NCBI GenBank assembly: GCA_011049295.1
Contig: DSCA01000064.1
Span: forward strand, 1 to 15,936
Direction of reading: 5' to 3'
Length of the DNA stretch: 15,936 nucleotides
Source: Thermoplasmatales archaeon
Lineage (GTDB): Archaea; Thermoplasmatota; E2; UBA202; DSCA01
The first letter of the stretch is position 1; each line of letters begins with the position of its first letter. This document shows positions 1-7,919 of this stretch, one piece after another. Under the pieces are notes generated by a model. It did no database searches, had not been told where the DNA came from, and saw only the letters and a program-made list of their open reading frames with translations. Made by a program: the position numbers and the translations under genes.

Positions 1-1636
1 GTATTACGTCGTCGGCTAGTGAATCTATAGAGAAAGATGTTGTTGCATGCCCTCCACCAGATTGATGCGTCTTGAAATAGGAATCGGTGAGGTCGATGAA
101 GCCGTCTGCTTTGACATCTATGTTAATATTAAGGTTTCCTAATTCGCTGGTATCAAATGATGTACCTGCAGCGCTGATATTGCCGTTGGCCTCCAGCGTC
201 AAGCCAGATTTGTCGCCTCCGCCCTCTATGGGGTCAATAGAGATAGGATTGGAATATGAGAGATATATGTCATGAGCTTTGATGGTAATGTGTTGGGCAG
301 AGAGACTAGCATCTACAATCACGTGGGTATCTGCCTGAAAATTCATAACATCTGGATTGCATTCCCCTCTGGGCTCGCCGTCGCCATAGGTTCCACCATA
401 TGCGGTACTTGGTATGACGAGTCCGATGCCGGAGATGGCATTCCATACCCGACCATCCACAGTCTTGCTGGTATTGGTATCGAAGGTTCCATCGCACATC
501 CATACAGACACGTCGATGTCCCCTGGGGTATATGTTTTACTGTTGTCAAGGTCCGCGTAGGGGAAGTCTACTGGGATAGAAGCGTTAACCGTGACGTAAT
601 TACTGGTGCTGTTGGTAAGTGTTCTGTCGTTGACCACGGCGCTGACGGTCAGCGTCACTTTGTAGATATCTACTTTGGCATAGACGTGTTCGGCCCATTT
701 CTCACTGGTGATGGATTGCCCGTCGCCAAAAGTCCATTTGTATTGGCTAATTTCTCCCGAGCCTGCCAGCTGTGGTGGTGTAGATGTACTGGTGAAGTTT
801 ACCTTCTGTCCTACATAGGGCCAGCGTGGATTCCAGGTGAAAGCGGCGACGGGTCCCTGATAGACCGTTACTGTTTTAGTTGTTGAGTTGGTAAATGGCT
901 CGGTGCAATTGAACACGGAGGGATCGTAGGTCACGGTAAGCGTGACAGTTTTAGCTCCCCAGCTGCTGTAGCTATGATGGCAAATCTGCCCGGAGCCTGT
1001 GCCATCTTCGAAGCCCCAACCCCAGTCGGTTACAAAGCCTGCACCGTTAATAGTGCGACCATTCTGAGTGATAGTAACCTCTCCAGTAAACTTGATGTTC
1101 TCCCCCACCAGTGGCATGCCGGGCGTCCAGCTGAAGTCAACCTGTGTGTCGTCAATCGACAAATAATTGTCTATTCCCGTGTTCACCACTCCGCTCATGA
1201 TGATGGAGTTGCTAATCTGGTCGACGATGATTACCTCCACCTGCCAGTGCTGGATGTTTTCCCCGAAGTCGTACGAATAATAGCCGCCTATGTCCCATCG
1301 GCCATTTCGGCCATTGTTGATGGATCCCTGTGAGGGCTTTCCCTCTTTGTCAAAGGTAACTGTGAACTGGTCCACCACTCCCTTGTTGACGTAGATTACC
1401 ACGTTTTTCAGGTCCAGCGATTCCCCGCCCCGGTGTTCGATGATTACCTGGCGGTCGTCTCCCCCTATGTATCCCACCAGGTCCAGGTTGGGAGATGAGT
1501 CGTCCCGGTCCGTGGCCGACATGACGTATATGATGAGCGAGGAGAATATGATCACGGCCATGCCCAGCAGCAGCACCGTGCCCAGTACCTCCGATACTGC
1601 GCTCTTTTGCGCCCATTTCTTTTTTGACTCGAACAT
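1..1636 (-). CDS. Archaeal type IV pilin-like surface protein with PKD domains (partial, C-terminus beyond window)
   Basis: An open frame of 545 codons runs from an ATG at 1636 leftwards off the window without a stop. The N-terminus is a class III (prepilin) signal: a basic stretch, then SAVSEVLGTVLLLGMAV (residues 12-28) and a hydrophobic helix to about residue 40, as in the archaeal pilin N-terminal family. Processing by a prepilin peptidase near residue 12 is expected from the family. About residues 50-160 form a beta-rich domain, followed by two PKD-like Ig folds (about 166-257 and 262-350; WTFGDG at 301-306 is the classic PKD motif). Residues 350-545 are Asp/Asn/Ser/Gly-rich and beta-strand-like, with no family I recognise. 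Many N-x-S/T sequons suggest a glycosylated surface protein. A GGGGAGGT Shine-Dalgarno (1641-1648) fixes the start. From roughly residue 150 onward codon use is clearly more AT-rich than in neighbouring genes. The role is probably adhesion or a cell-surface filament; the exact function is unknown. Confidence 0.85.
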   Translation of the reverse strand, partial: MFESKKKWAQKSAVSEVLGTVLLLGMAVIIFSSLIIYVMSATDRDDSSPNLDLVGYIGGDDRQVIIEHRGGESLDLKNVVIYVNKGVVDQFTVTFDKEGKPSQGSINNGRNGRWDIGGYYSYDFGENIQHWQVEVIIVDQISNSIIMSGVVNTGIDNYLSIDDTQVDFSWTPGMPLVGENIKFTGEVTITQNGRTINGAGFVTDWGWGFEDGTGSGQICHHSYSSWGAKTVTLTVTYDPSVFNCTEPFTNSTTKTVTVYQGPVAAFTWNPRWPYVGQKVNFTSTSTPPQLAGSGEISQYKWTFGDGQSITSEKWAEHVYAKVDIYKVTLTVSAVVNDRTLTNSTSNYVTVNASIPVDFPYADLDNSKTYTPGDIDVSVWMCDGTFDTNTSKTVDGRVWNAISGIGLVIPSTAYGGTYGDGEPRGECNPDVMNFQADTHVIVDASLSAQHITIKAHDIYLSYSNPISIDPIEGGGDKSGLTLEANGNISAAGTSFDTSELGNLNINIDVKADGFIDLTDSYFKTHQSGGGHATTSFSIDSLADDVI

Positions 1637-1640
1637 GAAT

Positions 1641-1648
1641 ACCTCCCC
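1641..1648 (-). promoter_or_regulatory. Strong Shine-Dalgarno of the pilin-like gene
   Basis: On the minus strand GGGGAGGT lies 4 bases before the ATG at 1636. It matches the 3' end of archaeal 16S rRNA and decides the start codon. Confidence 0.75.
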
Positions 1649-1679
1649 ATTGCTTCTGGTTGCGTAACATATATGGGCT

Positions 1680-1690
1680 GATTTATATAG
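1680..1690 (-). promoter_or_regulatory. TATA box of the pilin-like gene
   Basis: The minus strand reads CTATATAAATC, a good archaeal TATA box. Transcription is predicted to start near 1660, giving a leader of about 24 bases that contains the Shine-Dalgarno at 1641-1648. Confidence 0.65.
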
Positions 1691-1712
1691 TTTGCTGTCC
1701 CCTATCCCTCCA

Positions 1713-1779
1713 CGGGCCCATATATAGGCATTGCTATCTTTTTGCTGCCGTTTTGCTTCTATTGTGACTGTTGGGCCCG
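1713..1779. repeat. Inverted repeat CGGGCCCA / TGGGCCCG in the divergent promoter region
   Basis: CGGGCCCA (1713-1720) and TGGGCCCG (1772-1779) are exact reverse complements with 51 bases between them, and each contains the palindrome GGGCCC. They lie upstream of both the pilin TATA box (1680-1690) and the smc TATA box (1803-1810). They could be paired binding sites for one regulator or the arms of a hairpin. A further TATATA sits at 1721-1726. Nothing else is recognisable in 1691-1800. Confidence 0.4.
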
Positions 1780-1802
1780 CGTCCAGAGTAAAACATCAAC
1801 AA

Positions 1803-1810
1803 TTATATAT
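1803..1810 (+). promoter_or_regulatory. TATA box of the smc-scpA-scpB operon
   Basis: TTATATAT is centred about 33 bases before the ATG at 1840. Transcription should begin near 1832, so the mRNA would have a leader of only a few bases. Confidence 0.6.
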
Positions 1811-1839
1811 AGGTCCAGCCCATTAATCTTGCCGTCGGG

Positions 1840-4800
1840 ATGGGACGAATGTACCTCAAGGAAGTCCAGTTAGAGAACTTTAAGTCTTTCGGCAAAAAGA
1901 TTACTGTGCCCTTCCTTCCCGGTTTTACCGCCATCACCGGTCCCAACGGCGCGGGAAAGTCCAACATCTCTGACGCCATCTTGTTCGTCCTGGGGCCCCG
2001 GAGCCCCAAAATCATCCGGGCCGGGCGCCTCACCGACCTCATCTACAACGGAAAAAAGAGCGTCGACCACTGCAAGGTTTCCCTGGTGTTCGAAAACGGA
2101 GGCGAGGAGGTGGTGCTCACCCGCCGCATAAAGCGGGCGCCCCTCCCCGACAACCCCGACAACTACTACAGCTATTTTTACATCAACGGCAGGTCCTCGT
2201 CTCTCTCCGACTTTGTGCACTTCCTGTCCTCCAACAACGTGTCCGCCAACAGCATCGTGCAGCAGGGAGACGTGACGGCCATCGTGGAGATGGGGGACGT
2301 GCCCCGTCGCCGCATACTGGACGACATCGCCGGGATTTCCGACTTCGACCGGGACATCGAGAAGTCGGAGAGGGAGCGGGAGGAGGTGGAGAAAAACCTG
2401 GAGTACATGGCCATCATTCTCAACGAAATAAAGTCCCAGCTGGGCAAACTGAAAAAGGAGCGGGACGGGGCCATCCAGTACAAGGAGCTCCGGGACCGCC
2501 TCCAGACCGCCCGGGCCATGCTGTCCTACAAAAAGCGCCGGGAGGTGGAAAAGGAAATCGCCGAAATCCAGAAGCAGATTCAGAAATATCAGCAGGAGCG
2601 CCAGGACCTGGAGCAGGAGACCAAGCGGCTGCGCGACACCTACCGCCAGAAGCAGCTGGACCTGCAGGCCCTGGAGGAAAAAATCGCCGAGCTGGGCGGG
2701 GAGGAGGTGGAGGAGCTCAAGGAAAAAATCGACCATGCCCGGGAGGAGAGCATCAAGGCCAAGGAAAAAATCAACTACTACACCCGGGAGCTGGTGGAGG
2801 GCAAGGACCAGCGCAAGGAGCTGACTGGTCAGCGGGACCGGCTGGCCAGGGAGCTGGCCTCCTACGGGAAAAAAATCGCCGGACTGGAAAAAGAGGTGGA
2901 GCGCCTCACCGGCCAACTGGAGGAGAAGCAGCGGGAGCTGGAGGAGCTCAAGGAAACGGTCAGCCATTCCGACCAGCGGGCCATGGACATCACCCGGGAG
3001 CTGGCCAAAATCAAGAAGCAGTATGAGGAGGAGCGGGCCGCCCTGCACGAGCTGGAGCTGAAAAAGGATCGGCTGCTGCAGCAGATGGACGCCCTGGCCC
3101 TGGCCATCTCCGAGCTGGAGGAAAACCGGGGCACCTACGAGTTCGAGCTCAAGGACGTGGAGTGGCAAATCCAGGAAATCGGCAAGCAGGCCAAGCAGCA
3201 GCGCCACGACAAAAAGCGGCTGGAGCAGGAGCTCTTCGACCGCAAAAAGGAGGAGGCGGAGATAGCGGAGGCCCTGCAGAAGATGGACCGGGAGGTCATG
3301 CAGTACCAGCGGGAGCTGGCCCGGCTGCGGGCCAAGGAGGACGCGGCCAGTTACACCCGGGCCACCCGGGAGATTCTCAAGGCCCGCGACGAGGGGGCCA
3401 TCAAGGGCATCCACGGCAGCATCTCCGAGCTGGGACAGGTGGACGAGGACCACCGCATGGCCCTGGGGGTGGCCGCCGGCAGCCGGGCGGAGGCCATCGT
3501 GGTGGACGACGACGAGGTGGCGGCGGCATGCATCAGTTTCCTCAAAAAGAACGACTACGGACGGACCACCTTTCTGCCCCTCAACAAGATGGTGGGGGGC
3601 AAGCCCCGGGGCAAGGCCCTGATGACGGTCAAGGAAAAGGGGGCGGTGGGCTTCGCCATCGACCTGGTCCATTTCGACCCTGCCTATCAGCCGGCTTTCT
3701 GGTACGTGTTCCGGGATACCATCGTCATGGAAAACCTGCAGTCGGCCCGGGCGGTCATGGGGGGCGTGCGGCTGGTCACCCTGGGCGGGGACATCATCGA
3801 GTCCACGGGGGCCATGGTGGGGGGCAGCGCCCCCCGGCTGTCCTCCTTTGGGGACGTGGACCGCCGCAAGGTGGGGGAAATCGGGCAGAAGCTGCGGGAG
3901 GTCAGCCACCAGCAGGAGGTTCTGTCGGAAAAACTGCTGGAGGTCAGGGAGCGGCTGGCGGCGGTGGAAAAGGAGCTGCGGGAGTGCGCCCGGGAGGAGG
4001 ACGACCGGGTGGAGCGCCTGGAGCTCCGCAGGAAGGAATTCACGGGCAAGCTGGAGGTCATCACCCAGGAGCTGGCCAAAAAGGCGGCGGAGAGGGACCA
4101 GGTGGAGCAGAAGCTGGCGGAGGTGGAGAAGGTCATGCAGGAAAAAAATGCGCTCATGCAGAAACTGGAAAAGGAGCGCCATGCCACCGAGCAGGGCCTG
4201 AAAAAAATCAGCAAAAAAGAGGTCATGGACCGCATGGACCGCCTCAGGGAGGAGATTCAGGCCCTCAAGGAGCAGAAACGAGACCTGTCCTCCCAGATAC
4301 AGACCGCCGGCAAGGAAAGGGACATGGTGGCCGAGCGCCAGCAGGAAATAGAGGCCGGCCTGGCCGCTATCGAGCGGCAGCAGGAGGACCACCAGCGGGA
4401 AATCAGGGAGTTGCAGGAGGTACACGCCCAGCACAGGGACCAGATGGAGGCCCTTATGGAGGTGGAAAAGAAGATGCTGGGCAAGATGAAGGGCCTGACC
4501 AAGGAGCGCGACGAGCTGTACAGGGAGAGCGTGGACATCGAAAACAAAATCGACACCCTGGCCACCAAGATGGAGACCCATCTGGACCTCGTCTCCCGGG
4601 CCCAGTCCCGCCTTCCCACCCTGGAGCAGACCCTGGCCGAGCTGCTCATGGAGACCGAGGGCCTGGAATTCAAGGACCAGAAGCTGCCCCCGGTGGACGA
4701 CCTGAAGGCGGACATCAAGAGCATCGAGCAAAAAATGGAGGGCCTGCAGCCGGTGAACATGCGGGCCCTGGAGGAGTACGAGCGGCAGGACGAGCGCCGG

Positions 4801-5367
4801 AAGGAGTTTGACCAGGACATAGACCGCCTGAAGGAGCAGCGCAAAAACCTCATCCACCTGGTGGAAGAAATCAAGAAGAAGAAGACGGACGCCTTCATGG
4901 TGGTCTTCGAGGAGGTCAAGCAGCACTTCGAGCGCATCTACACCCACCTCATGGAGGGCGGCGACGCCCAGTTGATACTGGAAAATCCGGAGCAGCCCTT
5001 CGACGGGGGTCTGATCATCAAGGCTCGCCCCAAGGGCAAGCGCGCCCTGCGTCTCAACGCCCTGTCCGGCGGGGAAAAGAGCATGGCCTCCCTGGCCTTC
5101 ATCTTCGCCCTGCAGGCCTACGACCCCTCTCCCTTCTATATACTGGACGAGGTGGACATGTTTCTGGACGGAAAAAATGCGGAGCGGGTGGCCACCATGG
5201 TCAGCCAGCAGTCCCGCAGGACCCAGTTCATCATGATTTCTCTGCGGCGCATCACCCTGAACAAGGCCGACCACATCTACGGGGTGACCATGCAGGACGG
5301 GGACGTGTCCACCATGATTGGCAACGTGAACATGGAGCAGGTGGAGCAGATAGTTGAGGTAAAATGA
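1840..5367 (+). CDS. smc: Chromosome segregation protein SMC
   Basis: This 1175-residue ATPase has the full SMC layout: N-terminal ATPase lobe with Walker A GPNGAGKS at 34-41, a long coiled coil, a hinge at about 523-662 (starting GIHGSISEL and ending in the Gly-rich GAMVGGSAP), a returning coiled coil, and the C-terminal lobe with signature LSGGEK at 1075-1080 and Walker B FYILDEVD at 1099-1106. SMC dimers form a ring with the ScpA kleisin and ScpB and organise and separate chromosomes; both partner genes follow directly. Length is normal for the family. An alternative ATG at 1849 would start the protein at MYLKEVQLENF, which matches many homologues; the TATA box position allows either. The stop overlaps the scpA start in an ATGA arrangement, implying translational coupling. 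Confidence 0.97.
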   Translation: MGRMYLKEVQLENFKSFGKKITVPFLPGFTAITGPNGAGKSNISDAILFVLGPRSPKIIRAGRLTDLIYNGKKSVDHCKVSLVFENGGEEVVLTRRIKRAPLPDNPDNYYSYFYINGRSSSLSDFVHFLSSNNVSANSIVQQGDVTAIVEMGDVPRRRILDDIAGISDFDRDIEKSEREREEVEKNLEYMAIILNEIKSQLGKLKKERDGAIQYKELRDRLQTARAMLSYKKRREVEKEIAEIQKQIQKYQQERQDLEQETKRLRDTYRQKQLDLQALEEKIAELGGEEVEELKEKIDHAREESIKAKEKINYYTRELVEGKDQRKELTGQRDRLARELASYGKKIAGLEKEVERLTGQLEEKQRELEELKETVSHSDQRAMDITRELAKIKKQYEEERAALHELELKKDRLLQQMDALALAISELEENRGTYEFELKDVEWQIQEIGKQAKQQRHDKKRLEQELFDRKKEEAEIAEALQKMDREVMQYQRELARLRAKEDAASYTRATREILKARDEGAIKGIHGSISELGQVDEDHRMALGVAAGSRAEAIVVDDDEVAAACISFLKKNDYGRTTFLPLNKMVGGKPRGKALMTVKEKGAVGFAIDLVHFDPAYQPAFWYVFRDTIVMENLQSARAVMGGVRLVTLGGDIIESTGAMVGGSAPRLSSFGDVDRRKVGEIGQKLREVSHQQEVLSEKLLEVRERLAAVEKELRECAREEDDRVERLELRRKEFTGKLEVITQELAKKAAERDQVEQKLAEVEKVMQEKNALMQKLEKERHATEQGLKKISKKEVMDRMDRLREEIQALKEQKRDLSSQIQTAGKERDMVAERQQEIEAGLAAIERQQEDHQREIRELQEVHAQHRDQMEALMEVEKKMLGKMKGLTKERDELYRESVDIENKIDTLATKMETHLDLVSRAQSRLPTLEQTLAELLMETEGLEFKDQKLPPVDDLKADIKSIEQKMEGLQPVNMRALEEYERQDERRKEFDQDIDRLKEQRKNLIHLVEEIKKKKTDAFMVVFEEVKQHFERIYTHLMEGGDAQLILENPEQPFDGGLIIKARPKGKRALRLNALSGGEKSMASLAFIFALQAYDPSPFYILDEVDMFLDGKNAERVATMVSQQSRRTQFIMISLRRITLNKADHIYGVTMQDGDVSTMIGNVNMEQVEQIVEVK

Positions 5368-6203
5368 AGCAGGACATCATCAACCACATCCTCATGCACC
5401 GGGACGACGTGGTGAAGCGGGAGCACATCCAGAAGTACATCGAGATGGCCGATGGCAGCAGTGCCACCCTCTACGCCCGGGACATGTTCGACCGGGCCAT
5501 CGCGGCTACCTTCGAGCTGGTGATGGACGAGCAGCTGGACCCCTGGGACATCGACCTGGTGTCCTTTTCCCGGCAGTACCTGAAAAAAATAAGGCAGACG
5601 GGGGCCATCGACCTGATCACCGCCGGGCGCATCGTCCTCATGGCCTGGAAGGTTCTCCGCCTGCAGTCCGACCACATGGTCACCGTGCTGGAGCGCAAAG
5701 AGCAGGAGCCCCAGCCCCTCTGGGACGAGATACCCGACTGGTACATGGAGGACGACGAGTACCTCTTCACCCGCACGGTCATCGAGCAGGGCCCCCCCAT
5801 CGAGGAAAAGGTGCGACGGCAGGGGGAGCGCAAGGTCACCCTGGTGGAGCTCATCAACGCCTTCGAGGAGGTCAGGGACGACCTGGAGCAGCGGGAGAAA
5901 CGGCAGAGGCGGCGGACCCGGGAGCAGGAGCGGCTGGCCGCCCAGGCGGAGCGGGACGTGGGGGACAACGCCCACCAGGAGGACGTGGAGGAAGAAATCC
6001 GCCAGGTGCTGGCCAAGCTCAGCAAGCTCAACGGCCGGGCCATCCCCCTGCAGGAGCTGTGCAGCCAGCGGGACCGGCAGGAGATGGTGATGGTCCTCTC
6101 GTCATTGCTCTTCCTGGCCCGGGAGCACAAAATCGTCCTGTGGCAGGAAAACTTTCCCTATGGAACCATCTACGTGAAAAACAGACACCATGACGGCACC
6201 TGA
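5364..6203 (+). CDS. scpA: Segregation and condensation protein ScpA (kleisin)
   Basis: This 279-residue protein is placed by its position after smc and by its sequence: residues about 48-80 (FELVMDEQLDPWDIDLVSF) match the ScpA helix with the conserved D-x-x-D-I-D pattern, the middle is a long charged linker (about 150-205) and the C-terminus (about 210-279) has the pattern of a winged helix. In the family the N-terminal domain binds the neck of one SMC and the C-terminal domain the cap of the other, closing the ring. A GAGGT Shine-Dalgarno lies at 5356-5360, inside the end of smc, and the ATG overlaps the smc stop by four bases. The 3' end overlaps scpB by 14 bases. The N-terminal segment before the kleisin motif (about 45 residues) is longer than in typical bacterial ScpA. 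Confidence 0.9.
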   Translation: MKQDIINHILMHRDDVVKREHIQKYIEMADGSSATLYARDMFDRAIAATFELVMDEQLDPWDIDLVSFSRQYLKKIRQTGAIDLITAGRIVLMAWKVLRLQSDHMVTVLERKEQEPQPLWDEIPDWYMEDDEYLFTRTVIEQGPPIEEKVRRQGERKVTLVELINAFEEVRDDLEQREKRQRRRTREQERLAAQAERDVGDNAHQEDVEEEIRQVLAKLSKLNGRAIPLQELCSQRDRQEMVMVLSSLLFLAREHKIVLWQENFPYGTIYVKNRHHDGT

Positions 6204-6711
6204 GGAGCGCATCGTGGAGGCGGCCCTGTTTTCCGCCGGGCGACCACTGGCCATTGAGGAGATTGTGGAGGCGGTGCCCCTCACCCGCAGGAAGGTGGAG
6301 CGGGCCCTAGCCGCCCTCATGGAGGACTACGCCCAACGGGGAGGGGCAGACCAGACGGCCATGGAGGTGGCCAGGGCGGGGGACAAATACGTTATGCAGC
6401 TCCGCAGCGCCTACGCCGACTACGGCAAAAAGCTCTCCGGCATGGAGGTGCCCCTGCACCTGCTGAAAACCCTGTCTCTGATCGCCTACTACCAGCCGGT
6501 CACCCAGGCTGACATGAAGGACATGGTGGGCGGCAAAATCTACGACCACGTGAAGGAGCTCGGCGAGCTGGGCTTTCTCCGGGTCCGGGACCACGGACGC
6601 ACCAAGATGCTGGAGGCCACCACCTATTTTTACGAGTACTTCGGCTTTGACACCACGGACCGGGACAAAATCAAAGAATATCTGAAAAAAAGGATAAAGG
6701 GCCAGCGCTAA
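6190..6711 (+). CDS. scpB: Segregation and condensation protein ScpB
   Basis: A 173-residue protein made of two winged-helix domains (about 1-85 and 88-165). The second contains LIAYYQPVTQADMKDMVGG (96-114), typical of ScpB, and ends with FYEYFG, matching the conserved EFLEYFG end of the family. ScpB dimers bind the middle of ScpA and regulate the SMC ring. It overlaps the end of scpA by 14 bases and has no clear Shine-Dalgarno, so its translation probably depends on scpA translation. It is the last gene of the operon and faces the convergent ribosomal protein operon 37 bases away. Confidence 0.92.
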   Translation: MTAPEERIVEAALFSAGRPLAIEEIVEAVPLTRRKVERALAALMEDYAQRGGADQTAMEVARAGDKYVMQLRSAYADYGKKLSGMEVPLHLLKTLSLIAYYQPVTQADMKDMVGGKIYDHVKELGELGFLRVRDHGRTKMLEATTYFYEYFGFDTTDRDKIKEYLKKRIKGQR

Positions 6712-6725
6712 CCAGCGGCGCCGGG

Positions 6726-6748
6726 AGAAAAAAGCCGGGCGGACAGCT
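6726..6748 (-). terminator. T-tract terminator after rpl12
   Basis: Just past the rpl12 stop the minus strand carries a GC-rich stretch and then a run of six T (6733 to 6728). Archaeal RNA polymerase commonly stops at such T runs. The 37-base gap between convergent genes leaves little else. Confidence 0.4.
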
Positions 6749-7060
6749 CTAGCCGAACAGGGCGCCCAGTCCTTCTTCCACTTCTTCTTCGCTGACTTCT
6801 TCTTCCTTTTCCTCTGCCTCTTCTTCCTTTTCCTCTTCCTTGGCTGCAGCAGCTGCTGGTGCCGCCGGTGCCGCCGCGGGGGCCATGGATGCCTGGGCGA
6901 TAACCTCGTCGATGCTGACGTCTGCCAGGGAGGAGGTCAGGACCTTCACCCGTGCGTCATCGACGTCGATGCCCGCCGCATCCAGCACTTTCTTCAGATT
7001 GTCTTCAGATATTTCCTTTCCGGCAGAGTGGAGAAGCATAGCTCCATATACATATTCCAT
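6749..7060 (-). CDS. rpl12: Ribosomal protein P1/L12 (archaeal stalk protein)
   Basis: A 103-residue archaeal stalk protein: helical dimerisation domain (MEYVYGAMLLHSAGKEIS at the start), an Ala/Pro hinge (about 61-73), a highly charged Glu/Lys tract, and the conserved C-terminal EEGLGALFG that contacts translation factors in this family. Several dimers bind the helices at the C-terminus of P0, encoded just upstream. The ATG at 7060 is chosen because AGGTGA, a good Shine-Dalgarno, lies 5 bases before it; the GTG three codons upstream (7069) falls inside that Shine-Dalgarno. The Glu-rich tail makes a pyrimidine-rich low-complexity stretch on the plus strand (about 6775-6840). It is the last gene of the rpl1-rpl10-rpl12 operon. 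Confidence 0.96.
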   Translation of the reverse strand: MEYVYGAMLLHSAGKEISEDNLKKVLDAAGIDVDDARVKVLTSSLADVSIDEVIAQASMAPAAAPAAPAAAAAKEEEKEEEAEEKEEEVSEEEVEEGLGALFG

Positions 7061-7079
7061 TTGTGTCACCTTTTTTTCC

Positions 7080-7919
7080 TCATTCGCCTTCGGTTTTTAA
7101 CTCTTTTGCCAATGTCGACGCCTGCCGATGGGCCCGGGCGATGAACTCCTTGACGGTCTCCGGGGTCACCACGCCCGCCTCCAGGGCCAGGGCCAGGGAA
7201 TGCCGATGGGCCTTCTGCAGAAGAAGGGGCACGGTCTCCCTGGTCGGGTAGCCAACCTCCACGGCCAGGGCCAGCGCTCTGGAGGCAGCGGTGCGGAAGT
7301 CGTTGATGATGTCCTCCAAGTCCACGTCCAGGACGTCGGCGGTGTAGATGGACCCGTCCTCGTAAACGGCCTGCACGTCCAGACCCACCTCCAGGGGATA
7401 AATCTCCAGGCGGGTAAGCATCTGGGCCTTCTCCGGCGGAATCACCTGACCCTCCTTCACCACGGTCACCGTCCTGTCGATGACGATTCCTCCCTCCCGG
7501 ATGGCCGCCGGAATCCCCACCTGCTGCAGTTCGCCCACGATGGGACCGGGCTTGAAGGCCGTCTTGCCCTTCTCCACCACGATGTCCTGGGGAGCGATTT
7601 CGCCGCCCTTGGCGGGCACCCGCATCTTGGCCTTCTCTAACTCTCGATAAATCTTAAAGGGATTGACATCGGTGGCCAGAATGGCGCTTTCTCCTTCCAA
7701 GTAATCGGCCAGCTTGGACATGCCGTTCTGGTCGGACAGCGCATGCTTGATGAGCCGGTTCTTGGACACCCGCACCACCGCGTGGTCCCGCAGCATTTTC
7801 CGCATGGCGTGCATCTGGGAGGCGGGAATGCCGTGGATGCTGACGATGCCGATGACCGGATAGGAGCTGATGAGCTCTTTGAGATTCTGCACCTCCTCAA
7901 TCTTGGCCTGGGCCGGCAT
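7080..7919 (-). CDS. rpl10: Ribosomal protein P0/L10 (acidic stalk base protein), tail-less
   Basis: A 279-residue protein with the P0 layout: N-terminal rRNA-binding domain (about 1-105, containing GIVSIHGIPASQM), the inserted second domain of archaeal P0 (about 110-185, with FKPGPIVGELQQVGIPAAI) and a C-terminal helical spine that binds L12 dimers (about 195-270). Archaeal P0 proteins usually continue into an acidic tail ending like L12 in GLGALFG; here the protein stops right after the spine (AKELKTEGE) and only 19 bases separate it from rpl12, so the tail is absent rather than frameshifted out of view. The start codon overlaps the rpl1 stop by one base (TAATG), and a GGTGA lies about 9 bases upstream. 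Confidence 0.95.
   Translation of the reverse strand: MPAQAKIEEVQNLKELISSYPVIGIVSIHGIPASQMHAMRKMLRDHAVVRVSKNRLIKHALSDQNGMSKLADYLEGESAILATDVNPFKIYRELEKAKMRVPAKGGEIAPQDIVVEKGKTAFKPGPIVGELQQVGIPAAIREGGIVIDRTVTVVKEGQVIPPEKAQMLTRLEIYPLEVGLDVQAVYEDGSIYTADVLDVDLEDIINDFRTAASRALALAVEVGYPTRETVPLLLQKAHRHSLALALEAGVVTPETVKEFIARAHRQASTLAKELKTEGE

Noticed and set aside
272..886. A 204-codon plus-strand frame at the left edge
   Set aside because: The minus strand encodes a continuous pilin/PKD protein here with recognisable motifs; the plus frame has none.
3162..4811. A 549-codon plus-strand frame inside smc
   Set aside because: Its Gly/Pro/Arg-rich translation is the shifted reading of the smc coiled coil and hinge.
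1870..5274. A 1134-codon open frame antisense to smc
   Set aside because: It is rich in Leu, Gly, His and Val, has no domain, and mirrors the codon bias of the GC-rich smc gene, which has complete SMC motifs.
6775..6840. Pyrimidine-rich tract as a possible repeat element
   Set aside because: It is simply the reverse of the Glu/Lys codons of the L12 acidic tail.
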